Below are positions 41,901 to 50,288 of a DNA stretch of 64,000 bases, in pieces. The notes beneath the pieces are model-generated. The model worked only from the letters and a program-made list of their open reading frames with translations, did not search any database and was not told the DNA's origin. The DNA is taken from NCBI GenBank assembly GCA_963402885.1, contig OY727096.1, positions 8,069,501 through 8,133,500 on the forward strand. Reading direction: 5' to 3'. Position numbers and translations under genes: made by a program. This DNA is from Antedon bifida (lineage: Eukaryota; Echinodermata; Crinoidea; Comatulida; Antedonidae). The first letter of the stretch is position 1. The number at the start of each line of letters is the position of its first letter.

Positions 41901-44012
41901 TATTTGTATATTACAGTATGTGTTTATAATCTAACAATAGGCCTTCCCAAACTCAGTTGCTTTAGGCCTAATGTTTAAATGTTGATTCATGTAAAAAATA
42001 TATTTAAAAAATCAGGTGCGTCGGCCGGGAATCGAACCCGGGACAATTGCTTGGAAGGCAACTATGTTAACCACTACACCACCGACGCCGCATAATGTGG
42101 AAGTAGAAAAGCTAATATTCATACTTGTTTGAACACGTGGCAGTTTTCTTGTGACGTGTTATTCAAGACGTCCCTGTAAGGTTTGTCACCAAAGGGAATT
42201 GTAAGGCTAAGCTTTGTTCGTTTATATAATAAACTTCCTGTTAATTACTTTATTTTGTTGTAGTATTTTATATAATCAATTACAAAAAAAAGTAAATTGA
42301 TAAAATAAATTAAACCAACTTCTTTATATACCATCGAGTAAAAATTCTAGTAACGCGCAATTTACCGAATTTTGCCCTTACGTAAAAGTATATATAGATT
42401 AAATCGTGCATGTTTTTGATTGTCTATCTATTTTAACCTTATATGTTAGAGATAGGTGGACAGAGAGAAACATAAAATAAAGCACATTTTCCTTTTGATG
42501 AGTTACTGTATTGCAAAGTGTAGGCCTAAGATACCTTTTTTTCTTCAGACCTTCTAGTACTCGGTACAACACAAGGGTAATGTGTTCGATCGAAGTTTAA
42601 ATTTCATAGGCCTAATTGCTTTAAAAAGTTCGAATTTCATTCGCAATATTTTATCAATTTACTAATATTTTTATGTAATTGATTATATCCTATAAAATAC
42701 TACAACAAAATAAACTAATTAACATGAAGTATATTTGATAAACGAACAAATAATTATTACAACGGCCTTCAATTCCCTTTGGTGACAAACTTTACAGGGA
42801 CGTCTTGAATAACACGTCACAAGAAAACTGCCACGTGTTCAAACAAGTATGAATATTAGCTTTTTTGTTTCATATTTATGTGGCGTCGGTGGTGTAGTGG
42901 TTAACATAGTTGCCTTCCAAGCAATTGTCCCGGGTTCGATTCCCGGCCGACGCACGTGTTTTTTTTTTTATATATTTTTTACATGAATCAACATTAATAC
43001 ATTTTTACAGTTGTCAAAGTATTGCAATACTATATCTTATGGTTTTAAGTTTATTATCCAAGGGCCTAAAAATGTATCTACTACTCGTGTTAAACCAAAT
43101 AATTTAGAATGTTCCATTCATCGCAAATCAATAAATTTGTATAAACGTATATTAAATCTATCGAATAGTATTTTTTTATTACTTTATATACCATCAAGTA
43201 AAAATTCCAGAAGTAACGCGCAATTTACCGAATTTTGCCCTTACGTAAATTTATATATAGATTGATGTATATCGGTACACAACTCGATTAGAACATCGTA
43301 ATGGTAAACTATTGATAACATTATTTATAAAAAATATTATTTTACTTTGTAAAACATAGGTTTTTTTAATTTACTGTGACGGCTTTTATTATGACGTAAT
43401 CAAATTTATTGTTTTTAGACGAAGGTCAATCGATTCAGTACCGCTAAGGTGTCGCCCTCATTTGATGACAGTACAGCTGACTCAACTGACCAAAAGCGAC
43501 ATGTAAACAGGTGTTTGTCCTGGTCAAAAGCTGCAGTCAGCAACACAGATTCTCCTCTGCCTGTACAACGAAGTCTTCGAAGTGAAAGTGACTTAGCTCA
43601 ATGTGAACGCATGTCTAAGGCACCATATCAAGCTAAGCTAAATCAAGGCGACAGTGTTCTCCCTGAGTGTGAACGCATATCAATTAAACCACCATTCATC
43701 ACTAAAGGAGGCGATAGTGGATCTTCAAAGTGTGAAAGCTTACCAATCAAACCGGGTCTTCAGACTTTAAATCGACACGGCAGCGGTGTTTCTCAGTGTG
43801 AACGCACATTATGTAAACCTCCAATTCATACTATGCGAGGTGAGATTGGATCCCAATGTCAACGAATATCAGTTAAAGACAACATCAAACCAACACCACA
43901 TAGTATGCAAGGCGTGTTACATTCAACAAGCAATAGCAGTAGCAGCAATCATCCACCGTCAACTGGCTCTACCATTCGGATCTCTATGACACAGGAGACT
44001 AACTCAAATTAA
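26929..44012 (+). CDS. C-type lectin / hormone-receptor-domain / seven-transmembrane receptor, 20 exons
   Basis: Exons: 26929-27001, 28957-29131, 29444-29601, 30307-30414, 31044-31184, 31683-32288, 32571-32660, 33073-33167, 33758-33855, 34695-34797, 35318-35465, 36001-36067, 36665-36725, 37010-37116, 37673-37799, 38258-38353, 39234-39395, 39520-39771, 39894-40049, 43419-44012. All are GT-AG with matching phase; 1138 residues. Order: signal peptide (1-20); C-type lectin domain (27-172; six Cys, WIGL, QPD galactose-type motif, WRD instead of WND); Ser/Thr-rich mucin-like stalk (173-420) with 9 hexapeptide repeats; hormone-receptor domain (421-482: WC, W, CP, C, W, SC); seven helices (483-751) with the TM3/ECL2 cysteines and GWVLP of family B receptors; 387-residue Ser/Arg-rich cytosolic tail. 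No GAIN/GPS precedes TM1, so it is closer in plan to secretin than to adhesion receptors. A surface receptor is certain by architecture; ligand and G protein unknown. Confidence 0.9.
27180..27282. repeat. Dispersed repeat, copy 2 (GPCR intron 1)
   Basis: CCCCTACACGTCTAGAAAGA, GTACTCGGTTCTTTAAAGTG and TGTACACTGGACC match the blocks at 2640-2760 and 34970-35060 (inverted). Confidence 0.55.
27289..28669. mobile_element. Non-autonomous PIF/Harbinger-like transposon, 1.38 kb
   Basis: The ends AAGGCTGGTTTCCTGTCGAC plus GTAAGAA (27288-27314) and their exact complement (28644-28670) form a perfect 27-bp inverted pair. TTA flanks both sides (27286-27288 and 28670-28672). A 3-bp TWA target duplication is typical of PIF/Harbinger. 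No transposase frame is seen. The interior holds nested inverted copies of ACGTAAGA and TTTACAGGAAACC, including a hairpin at about 27557-27600. It fills most of intron 1 of the GPCR. Confidence 0.85.
29800..29960 (+). mobile_element. MITE family M2, copy 1 (GPCR intron 3)
   Basis: AAGGCAATCTAACAACAAGA, GAGATCAAAGGGTTTATCTG and TGGCTGCGACAC are shared, in inverse orientation, with 57955-58158 inside another gene. Confidence 0.7.
31736..31897 (+). repeat. 18-bp coding repeat, 9 units, in the receptor stalk
   Basis: Nine 18-base units (GTCATATCTTCGTCAGAT and variants with GTCGTA or GTAATA) in exon 6 encode tandem SSDVIS hexapeptides. These are likely O-glycosylation sites in the stalk. The variants are clustered (ATA, then GTA, then AAT), showing stepwise local duplication. 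Confidence 0.95.
33500..33625 (+). repeat. T-rich simple sequence in GPCR intron 8
   Basis: About 120 bases almost entirely of T with A and C interruptions (TATTTT, CTATTTTTTT). No gene content. Confidence 0.8.
33905..34560 (+). mobile_element. LINE remnant in GPCR intron 9 (RT C-terminus and 3' UTR)
   Basis: Reads GVSKKLKQRLQTTQNKVARF ... HIGKDELNQIGQLYLEDE, then after a frameshift GIKAWNNLPYSIQQIGKN. This is the end of a CR1/Jockey-like reverse transcriptase. The 3' part continues to about 34560. It is inserted in the same orientation as the host gene. Confidence 0.75.
34930..35195 (-). repeat. Dispersed repeat, copy 3, inverted (GPCR intron 10)
   Basis: The complement of GGTCCAGTGTACACATCTGG, CTTTAACGAAGCCAGTACTT and CGGAAGAGTAGGGG matches the blocks at 2640-2760. 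The copy extends further, and short open frames on both strands here are accidental. Confidence 0.55.
37190..37515. other. Cluster of TAAACA(C/T)GT words in GPCR intron 14
   Basis: The octamer-like word AAACACGT or AAACATGT, or its complement, occurs about a dozen times within 320 bases, on both strands and without a fixed period. TAAACA is the forkhead core and ACGT/CATG an E-box-like core. It may be a decayed repeat or a regulatory cluster. Confidence 0.4.
39426..39459. repeat. Perfect 34-bp palindrome in GPCR intron 17
   Basis: TATCATAGAGATATTAT followed by its exact complement; no spacer. Confidence 0.9.
41230..41301 (-). tRNA. tRNA-Gly (anticodon UCC), copy 1
   Basis: 72 nt including the discriminator A. 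The acceptor stem GCGTCGG/CCGACGC pairs fully. A box TGGTGTAGTGG, anticodon stem GTTGC/GCAAT with loop CTTCCAA (anticodon TCC), T arm CCGGGTTCGATTCCCGG. All conserved positions are present, so it is probably functional. Confidence 0.95.
42017..42088 (-). tRNA. tRNA-Gly (anticodon UCC), copy 2
   Basis: Same 72-nt sequence as copy 1, within the second segmental duplicate. Acceptor, D, anticodon and T arms are intact. Confidence 0.95.
42883..42954 (+). tRNA. tRNA-Gly (anticodon UCC), copy 3, opposite strand
   Basis: Same 72-nt sequence on the plus strand, at the far arm of a large inverted repeat whose other arm holds copy 2. A T-run follows at 42959-42969, a natural RNA polymerase III terminator. 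Confidence 0.95.
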
Positions 44013-44134
44013 CTTTGTTATGTAATAATAATGTATACCGGTATATAATGTATTATTATACATTAATAGAGGTCTACATTTTATATCAGGAATTGTTTTA
44101 AATTGTGTTGAATACGAGATAAATCTTTTTTTGC

Positions 44135-44140
44135 AATAAA
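44135..44140 (+). terminator. AATAAA polyadenylation signal of the GPCR gene
   Basis: AATAAA lies 123 bases after the TAA stop at 44010-44012, in a short AT-rich 3' UTR. Confidence 0.5.
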
Positions 44141-45119
44141 GATGTATGGCCTACTTTCATACTGTATGGAGAATAAACAATTGTATAGAATAATTAATAT
44201 GAAAACTCCCTTTTTGAAACGTAGAAGCTTTTCACAATTTCGTACTCTTATATTTTTTTCCCGCAATGTTATTTTGTAAGTAAAATGTTTATTAAATCTG
44301 TACACAGTGTATCTAGTATTATTTCGACTTTTTTTTTGTGAAGTATATTTCACTGTATTTTTAAAGACTATTACTTATTTACATTACTACTCACTTTCTT
44401 GTCACCTAAATTCTTACAACACTGAATTTTATCACTTAAAGTTGTTTTACTTTTGATAAATATGCGCGTTGTGGAAAAAGTTAATCAACTAATATTAGGT
44501 GATTGGTTTTTTTGTTTAATTCAGTGGTTAGTATGCCCCTAAAAGAGGGTTCATCCAACTCCATTGGCCAAGTATTAGTTATGAATATTCACTATTCTGC
44601 CTAGGTACGTGATGACGTAATGTTTACATTGTAGTGTGGACTTTAAACCTTGCATGGCGTGAAGATTTGTTTTTCTGTAGCCAATTACTTAGAGGCCAAT
44701 TCCCCGTATTTATTACACTACCACCGATGTTCGATAAAAGGTTTGTATGTACTTAATAATTTATCGCGTACAACGTGTACATTTTGTTAAGTTCATAGGA
44801 CAGATGATGCAGCTAGCTGAAGTATTATTTTTTAGGCCTGCGAGCCATGTGACTTAGTTGGTAGTAGAAGGACTGGCGGGGTTACTGTAGTACACCTGTG
44901 ACAAATTTCATTATATTATTAGGTCGTTTCGTTCCTTTTGTCTACTTTTATATTTTACCCTCGTGAACTAAGCCACCTGTAGGCTATCTCACTATTAATT
45001 ATGTCGTTTCGTGCCTTAATACTCTAGATAGTAAGCTTATAATGCAGTATTACTATTACAATATAGCGTTCTATTATTTTTAGTAAAAAGTAATGTGAAT
45101 TTGATTTTTTTTTTCAGAA

Positions 45120-48100
45120 ATGATTTTGTACATTTTTATTGGTGTATGTTTACTAATTTGGTTAGTTGAGTTTCTTTTCCGTATACCAAAAATATCCAAT
45201 TTAAGCAACAAGTATGTGCTTATAACAGGGTGCGACTCTGGGTTTGGTAACGAGCTGGCAATACAATTAGATGGGAAGGGGATACAGGTGATTGCATCGT
45301 GTCTGACAGAGAAGGCAAGAAATGAGCTGGGATCCTCACTATCGCAACGTTCATCAGCGATATTAATGAATGTTGCAGATCACGGCAGTGTTCAGGAGGC
45401 ACTGAATAAAGTACGAGAGATCATTCCAAAGTCAGAAGGCAAGTTTAAATTAAAAATAAAAAATAAAATAAAGAAAAGCAATAAATTATAATTCAAGATG
45501 TAGGCCTTTGTCCCCCTGAAAAAATAATTCTTAATTTTGTTGTTGTTGAATATGCCATTTTCGTGTCACCTAATAATTATCCACTTGACCATAAATTGGA
45601 TCGAAAAACATTAATTGTTTCCGGGTTTTTTTTTACGGAAGTGATTAACATAACTACAAAATGATCTATTCAAAAGTATGATTTTATTAATCTTTATTTT
45701 TCCTGTTTTTGAAGGGGCAATACACCTTTAAAGAATACAAATATACCTTAATGCTAATTGTGTTTAAAACAACCCGACGGTCCTTCTTATAACCTCTGAA
45801 ACCGAACGCGATGAGTAGATTCTCCCATTAAGGAGAGACCTTCTGTATCGAACACTTAATAAGGGTATCCATATTCAGCGGGCACTAACCAAAAACCAAA
45901 TTTTTCCAAAAACCAAATGAACTTACGAAATTTTGAAGAAATGTTAAATCAAAGAAAGTATCATAATTTTTATGATTTCAATTTTTGTATTAATAACGAT
46001 ATAAATGAATATGATTATTTGGTCTTTTTTGTTGTTTTTGAAAAACAAATATTGTCCCCTAATGTAGGGTTGAATCAACCATTTGGCACACTCAAACCCT
46101 TAATAAGGGTGTCCCTGATATGAGTAAGGGTTAACTGTAGTGTTTTAAAATATTCTTTTGCCCCTCTCACGTGAAAGTGTCCCCTTAATATAGGGGTGTC
46201 CCCATAGGAAACTGTAAACCACTGGTGGTCGCAACAAAGTCCGGTTAATTTCATGTTCAAGAATTTGTTTAATCTGGATTTTGGAAAGAGCATGCGAGTG
46301 TCAGATTTTGAAAATGAAGTTCTGTTACTACAATATTATGAATTGAAACAGTCATAAACTAATTACTGTAGTTACGTTTTGCATAATAAACTCATACACA
46401 TATGCCTATATTATGAAAAGTATAATCAGTTTAAACAACAAACGAATATGCTGAACTATATTTCAGGTTTGTGGGGGCTTGTAAACAATGCAGGAATCGG
46501 TGGATATGGTGGAGCTATGGAGTGGTGGAGTAGGGACGAATACAAAAGGGTCCTCGATGTAAACTTATTTGGCTTGATTGACGTAACAAAGGTTTTTACC
46601 CCCATGTTGAAGCAAGGAAGAGGCAGAATAGTGAATGTAGCAAGTGTCTGTGGCAGGGTTGTTATACCAGAGGCCGGATACTGTATTTCTAAATTTGGTG
46701 TTGAGTGTTTTTCCGATGAAATAAGGTTTGTTCACAAAAAAAGGTGGTAGTCTTAAAGGTCAGCTCCGGGCAAATATGAGAAGGCGTTGAAAAAAATAAC
46801 AGAAGAGAAGTAATTGCTAGAGGAATTGAAAAAAATTAATAATACAAAATAATTAGATAATTTTTATACTTTCATTTAACAGGCTACCACTATTCACTAT
46901 GCATCTGTATACACAATTCCATAAAGATATATTATAATAACTACCCATTATATATAGGTCAAGGTGGCCTACTTACTTGAACTTATCATAAAGGCCAGTT
47001 TACACAGAAGAGCGGTAATGGTAATCTATGTTATTTCTTGTGACCATCTACACAAAATGCGGAGTGGACGGGCGGTTTCCGCTCAAGATAAATACAGATT
47101 CTACGTTGGGTACGCTACGCTCGTCTGTGTAAATTGCCCTTACGTCTCCATTTTGTTACGTAAAGCCACTTCGAATCAGCTACAGGATAGCTAGTGCAAA
47201 ATGGTTTTCCTTTTACGAATATTATAAGCTGAATATCCGTACAACCATCTAGACTAGTACTTTCTATATCAATATTTTACTATAATCTATTGTTTTATTA
47301 TTTATTTCTAAAGAGTGCTAATACACTTTTTTTTCAAGGGTACAGCTGAAAGCATTTGGAATATCGGTTTGCATAATTGAACCAGGCTTTTTTAGAACGT
47401 CTCTCACAGATGGCTTTTTTGCTCCAGTGAGGGCTAAGTGGGCCGAGCTAAGTCCAGAAACTAGACAAGAATTTGGTGGCCAGGAAGCTCTAGAAAGTAG
47501 TAAGTTTCAAACGTTTTCAATGGGACCGCATTCAAGAACCACAAAAGTCTAAATTGTCATTGGTCTGTTTAATTTTTTGTAGGCCTATATTGAAATATGA
47601 TGGGGGATAAGGGGAATAGGCGGGGTTGTAAGTGTGCCTTTCTATTTAAAATCACGCACTATGTCGCATCGCTAGCAAACTTTAAAAAAGCATAATGCGA
47701 GTATACGAAAAATGTTATACTGCCACCAAACTAGCATAGTCATGGTTGCATGTTTAAAGCTCTGTCTACACTATAAAACTTTATGTTACCAAAAAATGTG
47801 ATGTGCCCATAATGGACATGGTGATGTCATATCATTACCATATTTGGGCATATCATTACCATATTTGGGCATATCACTACTATATTTGGGCAAATCATAC
47901 TTTTTACGAACTAGTTTGATAGTGTAGGCAGAGCTTTAGAACAAAGAATGGGTTAATGACCAAGATTTGAAATGGATTGCGATAGAGATTAGGCCTATAT
48001 AGTATTTATTACAAACGACAGATCAAATAAAACCCGTGTAGATAACTAACTGCATATTCCAACTAGACATGCTCTATCTTTATCTATTTTTTTTTTCAGG

Positions 48101-48293
48101 AATTGCAAGAGTAAGCAAATCTTTTGATACGTTACCTTCCAGGGACACGGGTAAAGTTGTGAATGCTATGGAACATGCGTTGACGGCAAAATACCCAAAG
48201 AAACGCTACAGCGTTGGTTATGACGCAAAGTTATATTTTATACCATTGAGCTATATGCCATCAGTGGTTACAGATTTCTTATTTCGGTTATGA
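45120..48293 (+). CDS. SDR9C-type retinol/hydroxysteroid dehydrogenase, copy 1
   Basis: Exons 45120-45438, 46467-46725, 47339-47499, 48100-48293; phases match; 310 residues. The N-terminal hydrophobic anchor (ILYIFIGVCLLIWLVEFLF) is followed by the NAD(P)-binding TGCDSGFG motif, typical of the RDH/HSD17B6/BDH1 branch. Then come NNAG, the catalytic Ser in NVASVCGR, Y-x-x-x-K as YCISK, and IEPGFF. The C-terminal exon holds YPKKRYSVGYDAK. This family oxidises or reduces retinoids and steroids at the ER membrane. The first intron begins GCAAGT (GC-AG type) in both copies. An acceptor two bases before the ATG shows a 5' untranslated exon. Copy 1 lacks two residues after EPGFF relative to copy 2. 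Substrate not determinable. Confidence 0.9.
45439..46466. other. Intron 1 of SDR copy 1, with repeat debris
   Basis: Contains words of a dispersed element (CCCTTAATAAGGGTGTCCC type, 46090-46210; also near 45830). GGGGCAATACACCTTTAAAG near 45715 resembles the end of the foldback element at 48355. Confidence 0.4.
47756..47938. mobile_element. MITE family M1, copy 4, complete (SDR copy 1 intron 3)
   Basis: Left end AAAGCTCTGTCTACACTATA and right end TAGTGTAGGCAGAGCTTTA are inverted copies (about 26 bp including AAACT). The interior has three GGGCATATCA-CTACCATATTT-like units. It is absent from the matching intron of SDR copy 2, so it inserted after the duplication or was lost there. Confidence 0.88.
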
Positions 48294-48354
48294 AAAACAA
48301 AGAATTGTAGGCCTATGAGTGAAGTGATAAAAGGATTTTGATGATTTTGTTTAA

Positions 48355-49217
48355 AGATGTCCCTTGAAACACAAAAAATGAAGGTCAAAATAATTTGAAT
48401 TTAAATTTGCCATATCAAAGTAATATTAAAGTTATTCACTTTAAGTCAAAAAGTCGAGCCAAAAACAACAGGTTTACGTAATTAACAGGTACATTAATTT
48501 GATTACATTTCGTCTGGAAAATCGTCACGAGCGAAAGTAAACAAAGATTTCAAACCACGAGTATGCAATATGCATGATGCTAATTAGGATTGTTTACAAC
48601 TCGTCACGGTTGAGAAGGTGTTTTCACACAGATCGCGAGGAAGTTTTATGATTATGCATACAGAGTAGCCAAATAAGCGCGTTGCATTATGAGATGTGTT
48701 TTGATCGAAAACTTTGACTGGAAGTCAAAGTTATTTTTTGAACAACAAAACGTCTGTATTTCAGTTAAATGATTTTTTTCGACTAATTTTTGGTGAAAGT
48801 TAATAACTATTTTGATACTTCAAAATGACCCACTTTTTTAGAAATCTTTTTATTTTTTTGGAATTAGTCAAAGGGACAATACATCTTTAAAGTATAATAT
48901 TAATACCGTAATAATTACGTTAATATAAAAAAAAACATTTAACTGAAATAAAGACGTTTTTTGTTCACCGGAACAGGTGTGAAAGACCCTTAATGCATAC
49001 TCGTGGTTTGAAATCTTCGTTTGCTTTCGCTCGCGACGTTTTTATTTTCCAGACGAAAATGTAATCAAACTAATTTACCTGTTAATTACGTAAACTTGTT
49101 GTTTTTGGCTCGAAATTTCTACTTAAAGTGAATAACTTTAATATTATTTTGATATGGCCAATTTAAATTTAGAATATTTTGACCTTCATTTTTTCTGTTT
49201 CAAGAGACAATACATCT
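48355..49217. mobile_element. Foldback element flanked by TTAA
   Basis: Two arms of about 220-250 bases (from 48355 and back from 49217) are complementary over AAAAAATGAAGGTCAAAATA, GTTATTCACTTTAAG, CAAACCACGAGTATGCA and other blocks. TTAA stands at both edges (48351-48354 and 49218-49221). SDR copy 2 has an uninterrupted GTTTAAAGTA at the matching position (53053-53062), which is the empty site. A TTAA target fits piggyBac-type elements. No transposase; a second end-like sequence lies at 48870-48895. Confidence 0.82.
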
Positions 49218-50288
49218 TTAAAATCAAAATTATTTAGAACTGATAATATACATAATGTTTATGTCTCTTAAATTGTGTTGAATATACGAGGTAAATCTTT
49301 TTTTTCCAATAAAGATATATGGCCTACTTTCATACTGTATGGATAATAAACAATTTTATATAATTAATATAAAAACTCCCTTTTCGAAACGTAGAAGCTT
49401 TTTGCAATTTCGTACTCTTATATTTTTCCCGCAATGTTATTTCGTAAGTAAAATGTTTATTAAATCTGTACACAGTGTATCTAGTATTATTTCGACTTTA
49501 TTTTTGTGAAGTATATTATTTCACTGTATTTTTAAAGACTATTACTTTACATTCTACCTCACTTTCTTATCACTTAAATTCCTACAACACTGCCTTTTAT
49601 CACTTAAAGTTGTTTTACTTTAAACTTTTGAAAAATGTGCTCGTTGTGAAAAAAGTTAATCAACTAATATTAGGTGATTGGTTTTTTGTTTAATTCAGTG
49701 GTTAGTATGCAAAAAATAGGGTTTATCCAACTCCATTGGCTTAGTACTGGTTATGAATATTCACCATTCTGCCTAGGTACGCTGTGACGTAATGTTTACA
49801 TTGTCGTAAGTGTGGACTTTAAACCTTGCATGGCGTGAAGATTTGTTTTTCTGTAGCCTTTAGAGGCCAATTCCCATTAATTATTACATGTTCGATAAAA
49901 GGTTTGTATGTACTTAATAATACATCGCACGACAACATGTGTATATTTTGTTCATAGGACAGATGATGTAGCTAGCCGAAGTATTAATTTTTAGGCCTAG
50001 GCCTGTGACTTGGTAGTAGGAGGACTGGCGGGGTTAGTCCACCTGTGGCATATCTCACTATATTATTAAGTCGTTTCGTTCCTTTTTCCTACTTTAGTAT
50101 TTTACCCTCTTTGACCTATTATTCCAAATAACCGGGACTAAACCATATATAGTATATTTCGCTATCACTTATGTCGTTTCGTGCCTTAATAAACTCTATA
50201 TAGTAAGCATAGGCCTATATATATACAGTATTACAGTAATAATATTTTTTTTATAAAATAATGTCATTTTAATATTTATTTTTCAGAA

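Larger units (their letters stand above)
40577..42143. repeat. Two-copy segmental tandem duplication carrying tRNA genes
   Basis: Units 40577-41355 and 41398-42143 run in parallel (TCTCGAATAC, GATTTCAAA, ACAGAAACGAATAATTAGAC, CAGTCACTGT, then a tRNA-Gly) with small indels. The interval is inside the last intron of the GPCR gene. Confidence 0.88.
41975..43000. repeat. Large inverted repeat with a tRNA gene in each arm
   Basis: Sequence from about 41975-42205 (tRNA, GCTAATATTCATACTTGTTT, TCAAGACGTCCCTGTAA) is found complemented at about 42766-43000. The arms are about 230 bases and the spacer about 560. In addition, CGCGCAATTTACCGAATTTT and its flanks at 42315-42400 recur directly at 43180-43262. 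Confidence 0.85.

Noticed and set aside
46900..47200. Possible fifth SDR exon at 46964-47194
   Set aside because: No SDR similarity, and copy 2 lacks an equivalent; it is intronic.
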